Below, piece after piece: positions 58,273-64,000 of a stretch of 64,000 nucleotides of DNA (its first letter is position 1; each line of letters begins with the position of its first letter). Where the stretch lies: the NCBI RefSeq assembly GCF_016735675.1, contig NZ_JAERSG010000001.1:496001-560000 (forward strand), written 5' to 3'. The notes under the pieces are model-generated. The model was not told the DNA's origin. It searched no databases and was given only the letters and a program-made list of their open reading frames with translations. The position numbers and the translations under genes are program-made. This DNA is from Nocardioides baculatus (GTDB taxonomy: Bacteria; Actinomycetota; Actinomycetes; Propionibacteriales; Nocardioidaceae).

Positions 58273-59530
58273 GGGGCTTCATCACTTCGAGGCCGCCCAG
58301 GTAGGGGCGCAGCGCCTGCGGCACGGTGACCGAGCCGTCCTCGTTCTGGTGGGTCTCGAGGATCGCCACGATCGCGCGGGTGACCGCGGTGAGGGTGCCG
58401 TTGAGGGTCGCGACCGGGGTCGTCGAGCCGTCCACGCGCGTACGGATGTCGAGGCGCCGGGCCTGGAACTCCGTGCAGTTGGAGGTCGAGGTGAGCTCGC
58501 CCCAGCCCTGGCGGGTCGGGATCCACGCCTCGCAGTCGAACTTCCGCGCCGCGCTCAGCCCGAGGTCGCCCGCTGCCGTGTCGATGATCCGGTAGCAGAG
58601 CTCGAGCTTGTCGAGGAACTCCTTCTCCCACTCCAGCAGCCGCTGGTGCTCGGCGTAGGACTCCTCGACGGTCGTGTAGACGAACATCTCGACCTTGTCG
58701 AACCAGTGCACGCGCCAGATGCCGCGGGTGTCCTTGCCGTGCGAGCCGGCCTCCTTGCGGAAGCACGGGCTGAAGGCGGCGTAGCGCAGCGGCAGGGCGC
58801 CGGCGTCGAGGATCTCGTCGGAGTGGTAGGCCGCCATGGGCACCTCCGAGGTGCCGACGAGGTAGAGGTCCTCGCCCTCGATCCGGTAGACGTCGTCGGC
58901 CGCCTGGCCGAGGAACCCGGTGCCCTCCATCGCGCGGGGGCGTACGAGCGACGGGGCCGCCGTCTGGATGAAGCCGTGCGCGCGGGCCTGGTCCATCGCC
59001 ATGTTGACGAGCGCCAGCTGGAGCTGGGCGCCGATGCCGGTGAGGAAGTAGAAGCGCGAGCCCGACACCTTGGCGCCGCGCTCGAGGTCGAAGGCACCGA
59101 GCAGCTGGCCGAGCTCGACGTGGTCGCGGGGCTCGAAGTCGAACTCGCGGGGCGTGCCGACCTGCTCGATGACCGTGTAGTCGTCCTCGAGCCCGGCGGG
59201 GGCGGCGTCGTCGGCGATGTTGGGGATCGCGCGGATCGCCTCGTCCCACGCGGCCTCGGCGGCGACGCGCGCGGCCTCGGCCTCCTTCACGCCGGCGGCG
59301 AGCTCCTTGACCTGCGCGAGCAGGGTCTGCTTCTCCTCGCCCTGCGCCTTCGCGACGAGGGCGCCGCTGGCCTTCTGCTCCGCACGCTTCGACTCGAAGT
59401 CGGCGATCGCCTGCCGTCGCGCGGAGTCCGCGGCGAGGGCCGTGTCCACCACGTCGTCGGACAGCCGACGCTTGGCCTGGGCGGCGCGTACGCGGTCGGG
59501 GTCGTCACGGAGGAGGCGCGGGTCGATCAT
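58265..59530 (-). CDS. serS: Seryl-tRNA synthetase
   Basis: Charges tRNA-Ser. 421 aa, standard length. The N-terminal coiled-coil arm (about 30-110) is rich in Ala, Glu, Lys and Arg. Class II motifs follow: motif 2 [21 protein letters not shown] (here [10 protein letters not shown]), [10 protein letters not shown], and motif 3 [20 protein letters not shown] (LNGT-TRAI). TAGCCT lies 6 nt before the ATG, a leaderless layout. Confidence 0.97.
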   Translation of the reverse strand: MIDPRLLRDDPDRVRAAQAKRRLSDDVVDTALAADSARRQAIADFESKRAEQKASGALVAKAQGEEKQTLLAQVKELAAGVKEAEAARVAAEAAWDEAIRAIPNIADDAAPAGLEDDYTVIEQVGTPREFDFEPRDHVELGQLLGAFDLERGAKVSGSRFYFLTGIGAQLQLALVNMAMDQARAHGFIQTAAPSLVRPRAMEGTGFLGQAADDVYRIEGEDLYLVGTSEVPMAAYHSDEILDAGALPLRYAAFSPCFRKEAGSHGKDTRGIWRVHWFDKVEMFVYTTVEESYAEHQRLLEWEKEFLDKLELCYRIIDTAAGDLGLSAARKFDCEAWIPTRQGWGELTSTSNCTEFQARRLDIRTRVDGSTTPVATLNGTLTAVTRAIVAILETHQNEDGSVTVPQALRPYLGGLEVMKPLG

Positions 59531-59536
59531 GTCGCA

Positions 59537-59542
59537 AGGCTA
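59537..59542 (-). promoter_or_regulatory. -10 element of serS (leaderless arrangement)
   Basis: TAGCCT on the minus strand lies 6 nt before ATG 59530. Confidence 0.5.
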
Positions 59543-59577
59543 TCCGTCCGGGCGTGGGGGACTCGACGGGGTTTGGG

Positions 59578-59583
59578 CATACT
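59578..59583 (+). promoter_or_regulatory. -10 element of the PAP2-kinase gene (leaderless arrangement)
   Basis: CATACT lies 6 nt before GTG 59590. This supports that start over the in-frame GTG at 59554. Confidence 0.4.
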
Positions 59584-59589
59584 TCGCGG

Positions 59590-61164
59590 GTGACCCCCGC
59601 TTCCCGCAACCGCACCGTGGCCTGGGCCGTCCTCGCCGGTGCGCTCTTCGCCGTCCTGGCCTTCCTCGTGAGCCAGGACCGCGCGCCCCTCGACTCCTTC
59701 GACGTCGAGGGCCGGGCGATGGAGGACTGGGCGGACGACTCCGCGGGCCTGGTCCACGTGCTGCGGGTGATCGAGGTCGCGTTCGGGACGATCGGGATGA
59801 CGATCCTGACCGTCGTGCTGGCAGGCGCGCTGCTGCTCCGACGCCAGCGCTGGGCGGCCCTCGTGGTGGTCGTCGTCATGAGCGTGACCTCGGTCGCGAC
59901 CACCGGCCTCAAGCGCTGGCTGGGCCGCGACCGCCCCGACTGGCAGGACACCCTCGACCTGCACAGCAACTTCAGCTTCCCGTCGGGCCACGCCTCGTCG
60001 GTGGCGGCGTACTCCTGTCTCCTGATCATGCTGCTCGTCCTCTTCGTGCGACGGGCCAACCTCCGGCGGCTCGGCATCACGCTCGTCGTCGTCTGGTGGC
60101 TGGTCGTCTGCTTCGACCGGATGATGCTCGGGCGGCACTTCCCCACCGACGTCATCGGCGGCACGCTGCTCGCGCTCTTCGTCTTCCTGGCCACGATCGC
60201 GGTCGTCGACCCGCGCCCCCGCTCGACCGCCGCCAAGGCGGAGCCGCTGCCCGAGGTCTTCACCAACGAGCGTCGCCTCGCGGTGATCCTCAACCCGATC
60301 AAGGTCGAGGACGTCGGCCAGTTCCGCGCCGTCGTCAGTGCGATGGCCAAGGAGTCGGGCTGGTCCGAGCCGACCTGGCAGTACACGACCGTCGAGGACC
60401 CGGGCACCGGCATGGCCGAGAAGGCGGCCGTCTCGGGCGCCGACCTGGTCATCGTGTGCGGCGGCGACGGCACCGTGCGCGAGGTCTGTGCGGAGCTCGC
60501 CGGCACCGGCATCCCGGTCGGGATCATCCCCGCCGGCACCGGCAACCTGCTCGCCCGCAACCTCGACATCCCGCTCTACATCCGCGCCGCCATCGACGTC
60601 GCGCTCAACGGCCAGGACCGCGCGATCGACCTCGTGGAGGTCGGCGGGGACGGCATCGAGGACACCCACTTCATGGTGATGGCCGGGATGGGCTTCGACG
60701 CCGCGATCATGGAGGGCGTCAACGAGGAGATCAAGAAGAAGATCGGCTGGATCGCGTACGTCGTCTCGGGACTGCGGTCGCTGATGTTCCCCGCCATCAA
60801 GGTGGAGATCCAGATCGACGACCAGGAGCCCACGACCCACCGGGCCCGCACCGTCGTCGTCGGCAACGTCGGCTTCCTCCAGGCCGGGATGCCGCTCCTG
60901 CCCGACGCCACGATCGACGACGGGATCCTCGACGTCGTGATCATCCACCCGCGCCAGTTCCTGTCGTGGATCACGGTCGCCTCGCGGGTGCTGCGCAAGA
61001 GCACGATCGTCGACGAGACCCTCGACCGCCGCACCGGCGCGCGCGTCCGGGTCAAGGCCTCGGCACCCACCCCGCGCCAGCTCGACGGCGACTCGATCGG
61101 CGAGGGGCGCGAGCTCTGGATGGAGTGCGTCCACGGCCGGCTGCTGGTCCGGGTTCCCCGCTGA
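59590..61164 (+). CDS. PAP2 phosphatase fused to diacylglycerol kinase
   Basis: 524-aa two-domain lipid enzyme. The N-terminal membrane PAP2 part (about 1-215, six helices) has the three catalytic motifs KRWLGRDRP (about 108-116), SFPSGHASS (about 130) and RHFPTD (about 182). The C-terminal DAGK catalytic domain (about 235-524) has LNPIKVEDV, the nucleotide loop VCGGDGTVREV (about 291), GTGNLLARNL and a substrate-side GFDAAIMEG. One half removes and the other adds lipid phosphate, so the two may act on different lipids. GTG 59590 is used because of the -10 just upstream. Confidence 0.9.
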   Translation: MTPASRNRTVAWAVLAGALFAVLAFLVSQDRAPLDSFDVEGRAMEDWADDSAGLVHVLRVIEVAFGTIGMTILTVVLAGALLLRRQRWAALVVVVVMSVTSVATTGLKRWLGRDRPDWQDTLDLHSNFSFPSGHASSVAAYSCLLIMLLVLFVRRANLRRLGITLVVVWWLVVCFDRMMLGRHFPTDVIGGTLLALFVFLATIAVVDPRPRSTAAKAEPLPEVFTNERRLAVILNPIKVEDVGQFRAVVSAMAKESGWSEPTWQYTTVEDPGTGMAEKAAVSGADLVIVCGGDGTVREVCAELAGTGIPVGIIPAGTGNLLARNLDIPLYIRAAIDVALNGQDRAIDLVEVGGDGIEDTHFMVMAGMGFDAAIMEGVNEEIKKKIGWIAYVVSGLRSLMFPAIKVEIQIDDQEPTTHRARTVVVGNVGFLQAGMPLLPDATIDDGILDVVIIHPRQFLSWITVASRVLRKSTIVDETLDRRTGARVRVKASAPTPRQLDGDSIGEGRELWMECVHGRLLVRVPR

Positions 61165-61180
61165 CCCGTCCTCCGCTCCC

Positions 61181-61256
61181 GCTGTAACGCCGGGTTAGTA
61201 GCTGTACCCACCCCCTTGCACGATGGTGGGTACAGCTCGTAACCCGGCGTTACAGC
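61181..61256. repeat. Large palindromic element between convergent genes
   Basis: Outer 17-bp arms (61181-61197 and 61240-61256, left arm beginning GCTGTAACGCCGGGTTA) and inner 13-bp arms (AGCTGTACCCACC / GGTGGGTACAGCT) are split by a 2-nt internal loop around a 12-nt apex. It is the longest near-perfect stem in the window and probably terminates both neighbours. Confidence 0.8.
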
Positions 61257-61259
61257 AGG

Positions 61260-61937
61260 TCAGCCGGGCGCGAAGCGGTAGCCCATCCCGGGCTCGGTCA
61301 CGAAGAGCACCGGGTGGGACGGGTCGGCCTCCAGCTTGCGGCGGATGCTCGCCATGTGGACCCGGAGGTAGTTGGTCTGGGTGTCGTACGCCGGCCCCCA
61401 CACCGCGGTCAGCAGCTCGGTCTGGCGCACGAGTCGGCCGCGGCGGCGGGCGAGGACCTCGACGAGCTTCCACTCGATCGGCGTCAGGTGGATCTCCGTG
61501 TCACCGCGGGTCGCGCGGGAGTCGGTGACGTCGAGCCGCAGCCCGTCGACCTCGACGACGAGGTCCGGCTCCTCGCGGCCGACGCGGCGGGACGTCGCCC
61601 GGACCCGGGCGAGCAGCTCCTCGAGGGAGAACGGCTTGGTGATGAAGTCGTCCGCGCCGAGGTCGAGCGCCTCGACCTTGTCGTCGGACTCCGTGCGTGC
61701 CGACACGACGATGACCGGCACCCGGGAGAAGGAGCGCAGCTGCTTCAGCACCGCGATGCCGTCGAGGTCGGGCAGGCCGAGGTCGAGGAGCACGACGTCG
61801 GGCATCCGCTCGTCGACGACCTGGAGCGCCGACCGGCCGTCGCCCGCGGTCTCCACCTCGTAGTCGCGTGCACGCAGGTTGATCGACAGCGTGCGCCGCA
61901 TCGCGGGGTCGTCGTCGACGACGAGCACGAAGGTCAC
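61260..61937 (-). CDS. kdpE: KdpE, response regulator of potassium transport
   Basis: 225-aa OmpR-family regulator. The receiver has VVDDDPAMRR, phospho-Asp in VVLLDLGLPDLDG and Lys in FITKPFSLEE. The C-terminal winged helix has HLTPIEWKLVEVLARRRGRL and ends VTEPGMGYRF, typical of KdpE. GTG 61937 overlaps the kdpD stop (GTGA). It activates kdpFABC under potassium limitation in other bacteria; those genes would lie beyond the right edge. Confidence 0.93.
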   Translation of the reverse strand: MTFVLVVDDDPAMRRTLSINLRARDYEVETAGDGRSALQVVDERMPDVVLLDLGLPDLDGIAVLKQLRSFSRVPVIVVSARTESDDKVEALDLGADDFITKPFSLEELLARVRATSRRVGREEPDLVVEVDGLRLDVTDSRATRGDTEIHLTPIEWKLVEVLARRRGRLVRQTELLTAVWGPAYDTQTNYLRVHMASIRRKLEADPSHPVLFVTEPGMGYRFAPG

Positions 61938-64000
61938 GAGGTCTCCCGGTCGGGCTGGTCGGGCTGGTGGGGCTGGTCGGTGTGGTCGGTGTCGTGCGTG
62001 GGCGCGCGCAGCTCCAGGACGAAGGTGAGGCCCCCGCCGGGGGTCTCCTCGGTGGCGATGGTCCCACCCATCGCCTCCACGAGGCCGTGCGCCACGGCGA
62101 GGCCGAGCCCCACGCCGTCCTGCTGGGGCACGTCACCGAGCCGCTGGAACGGGGCGAACAGCCGTTCCTGGTCGTGGTCCTCGACACCCGGTCCGGTGTC
62201 CGCGATCCGCAGCACCACGCGGTCGCCCGCGGCCGCGGCGTCGATGCGGACCTGCGCGCTCACGGGGGTGTACTTCAGCGCGTTCTCGCAGATGTTGGCC
62301 AGCACCCGGTCCAGCAGCCCGGCGTCGGCGAGCACCACGACCTCGGGGTCCACCGCCACCTCGATCCGCTCGCCGCCGGCCAGCGGCGCGATGCTGGTCC
62401 GTACGGCCGCCGCCAGGTCGACCTCGACCAGCACCGGACTCACCGAGCCGGTGTGGATCCTGCTCATGTCGAGCAGGTTGGCCACCAGGGCGCTGAGCCG
62501 GTCGGTGGACTCCTCGATCGTCTCGAGCAGCTCGGCCCGGTCCTCCGGCGAGAAGGTGACGTCGGTCGAGCGGAGGCTCGCGACGGCCACCTTGGCCGCC
62601 GCGAGGGGGTTGCGGAGGTCGTGCGAGACGGCGGCGAGCAGGGCCGTACGCGTCCGGTCGGCCTCCTTCAGCCGCGACCGCTCCACCTCGGCCTCCGTGG
62701 CCCGGCGCCGCTCCGCCATCACCTTGGCGTAGGCGGCATAGGCGTTGAGCAGCCCGCGTTCGGACGCCGGCAGTGTCGCCCCCGACAGCACGAGCGTGCT
62801 CTGACCGTCGATCGCGGCCGACATGTCCGCCCGATCGACCGAGGTCGGCGGCGACCCGCAGCTCGCGACGACCTCGTCCTCGCCCGATCCGCCACGGCGC
62901 AGGACGGCGGCGCCGGAGGCCCCGAAGAGCCGGCATGCCGAGGAGAGCAGCCCCTCGACGTCGTCGCTCGAGGTCAGCAGGCTGTGGGCGAGCACGGTCA
63001 GGGCGTCGGCCTCGGCACGTGCCTCCCTCGCCTGGGCCGTACGCCGTGCGGCGAGGTCGACGACGGTGGCCACCGCGATGCCGACCGCGACGAAGATCGC
63101 GATGGTGACCACGTTCTCCGGCTCGGCGATGGTGAGGGTGTAGAGCGGCGGGGTGAAGAGGTAGTTGAGCAGGAGGGCGCTCGCGAGCGCCGAGACGACG
63201 GCCGCCGAGAGACCGCCGATGAGAGCGGTCGTGACGACCACGACCATCAGCGACATCGCCTCGATCGGGAGCCCGTGGAAGTCGGCGGTGAGGTAGAGCA
63301 GGCCGCTCAGCACCACCGGCGCCACCACGCCGAAGACCATCCCGGCCAGCCGGCGACGGGGGCCGAGGTTGTCGACCGGCGGCTTCGCCGAGCGGCGGCG
63401 GGCGTAGTCGTGGGTGACGATGTGGACGTCGATGTCGCCCGACCCGGTGACCACCCGCTCACCCACCCCCGGTCGGAGCAGGGTGGAGACCCGACCGCGT
63501 CGGCTGGCGCCGATGACGACCTGGGTGGCGTTCTCGGCGCGGGCGAAGGACAGGATCGCGTCGGCCGGGTCGTCACCGACGACGGTGTGGAACGAGCCCC
63601 CGAGCTCGTCGGCCTTCGCGGCGAGCTGGGTCAGCCGGTCCGGCGAGATCCCGGTCAGCCCGTCCTGGCGCGTGACGTAGAGCGCCTGCCACTCGCCACC
63701 CGAGCGACGCGTCGCGATGCGCGCGGCCCGCCGCATGAGGGTGGAGGACTCGGGACCGCCGGTGACCGGGACGACGATGCGCTCGCGGGTCGCCCACGTG
63801 GAGTCGATCTCGTGCTGGTCGCGGTAGCGCTCCAGTCCCTCGTCGACGCGATCGGCCAGCCAGAGCAGCGCGAGCTCGCGCAGCGCCGTGAGGTTGCCCT
63901 CGCGGAAGTAGCGGGACAGCGCCGCGTCGATCATGTCGGCGGTGTAGATGTTGCCGTGGGCCATCCGGCGGCGCAGCGCCTGAGGGCTCATGTCGACGAG
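61934..64000 (-). CDS. kdpD: KdpD sensor kinase, N-terminus beyond window
   Basis: Runs off the right edge with 689 codons visible. The edge-proximal residues (DMSPQALRRRMAHGNIY) are the family sequence that follows the N-terminal KdpD domain, so that domain lies outside. Next come a USP domain (about 70-205, RIVVPVTGGPESSTLMRRA ... ATQVVIGASRRGR), four close helices (about 217-310), a GAF-like region, HisKA with AAVSHDLRNPLAAAKVA and HATPase (ANICENALKYTP, DTGPGVED, GVGLGLAVAHGL). The ATG at 63991 is internal, not the start. The C-terminal tail is His/Asp/Pro-rich. Confidence 0.93.
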   Translation of the reverse strand, partial: LVDMSPQALRRRMAHGNIYTADMIDAALSRYFREGNLTALRELALLWLADRVDEGLERYRDQHEIDSTWATRERIVVPVTGGPESSTLMRRAARIATRRSGGEWQALYVTRQDGLTGISPDRLTQLAAKADELGGSFHTVVGDDPADAILSFARAENATQVVIGASRRGRVSTLLRPGVGERVVTGSGDIDVHIVTHDYARRRSAKPPVDNLGPRRRLAGMVFGVVAPVVLSGLLYLTADFHGLPIEAMSLMVVVVTTALIGGLSAAVVSALASALLLNYLFTPPLYTLTIAEPENVVTIAIFVAVGIAVATVVDLAARRTAQAREARAEADALTVLAHSLLTSSDDVEGLLSSACRLFGASGAAVLRRGGSGEDEVVASCGSPPTSVDRADMSAAIDGQSTLVLSGATLPASERGLLNAYAAYAKVMAERRRATEAEVERSRLKEADRTRTALLAAVSHDLRNPLAAAKVAVASLRSTDVTFSPEDRAELLETIEESTDRLSALVANLLDMSRIHTGSVSPVLVEVDLAAAVRTSIAPLAGGERIEVAVDPEVVVLADAGLLDRVLANICENALKYTPVSAQVRIDAAAAGDRVVLRIADTGPGVEDHDQERLFAPFQRLGDVPQQDGVGLGLAVAHGLVEAMGGTIATEETPGGGLTFVLELRAPTHDTDHTDQPHQPDQPDRETS

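Noticed and set aside
19576..61256. CRISPR array
   Set aside because: The repeats seen are dispersed hairpins with different sequences, not regularly spaced identical repeats with spacers, and no cas genes are present.
63989..63991. ATG at 63991 as the kdpD start
   Set aside because: The codons beyond it to the window edge continue a conserved KdpD sequence, and the N-terminal KdpD domain is missing, so the gene starts outside the window.

Overview
This is a high-GC, gene-dense chromosomal segment of an actinobacterium, most like Nocardioides or a close relative in the Nocardioidaceae. This rests on the strong G/C third-position bias, frequent GTG starts, many 4-bp ATGA/GTGA overlaps, repeated leaderless-type promoters (TANNNT 6-7 nt before the start codon), and typical actinobacterial genes: a bacterial proteasome activator, a tRNA-adenosine-deaminase partner protein, a wax ester synthase/DGAT, and a small biotinyl carrier. 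The assignment is inferred from protein character, not from a database match. No IS element, prophage, rRNA or CRISPR array is visible, and no gap between genes exceeds 300 bases.

Layout. 1-19.6 kb is an L-rhamnose island. It holds a secreted GH78 alpha-L-rhamnosidase (cut by the window edge) and a tightly packed minus-strand chain: ABC sugar importer (rhaT-rhaP-rhaQ-rhaS), mutarotase rhaM, isomerase rhaI, fused aldolase/lactaldehyde dehydrogenase rhaEW, kinase rhaB, a minimal LuxR-type HTH protein, lutABC, and a NarL-type two-component system. A LacI-family regulator is divergent from the importer. Rhamnose would be cut from glycans, imported, isomerised, phosphorylated and split to DHAP plus L-lactaldehyde. 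The lactaldehyde would be oxidised to L-lactate by RhaEW and then to pyruvate by LutABC. Four related LacI-type operator candidates tie the rhamnosidase, a second minimal HTH gene and the importer into one predicted regulon.

19.6-28.3 kb carries an orphan AbiEi/DUF559-type nuclease-fold gene bracketed by inverted repeats, upp, tadA with its partner gene, a GNAT, a lipid-acylation operon (plsB, HAD-PlsC fusion, WS/DGAT) and tRNA-Ser(CGA). 28.3-37.6 kb carries an alcohol dehydrogenase, a YbaK-type deacylase, a TetR-MMPL pair, a HAD phosphatase, ChrA and a CDF metal exporter. 37.6-47.3 kb is a signalling region: one OmpR-type two-component system heads an ABC-2 export operon, and a second sits beside DUF347, FetB-like and DUF2231 membrane proteins. 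Four copies of a shared box (CAGTCAGGT-N5-GCAGGT, one of them slightly divergent) lie in the gaps. 47.3-64 kb carries an MFS exporter, aldo/keto reductase, biotinyl carrier, nitrilase-type amidase, MobA-like transferase, quinone reductase, the proteasome activator Bpa, two Cof-type HAD phosphatases, serS, a PAP2-diacylglycerol kinase fusion and kdpE/kdpD (kdpD cut by the window edge).

The most unexpected structure is between genes. Several unrelated families of 50-90 bp palindromic elements sit at gene ends, three of them with two copies in the window. A 13-bp perfect hairpin also buries the ribosome-binding site and start codon of the CDF exporter.
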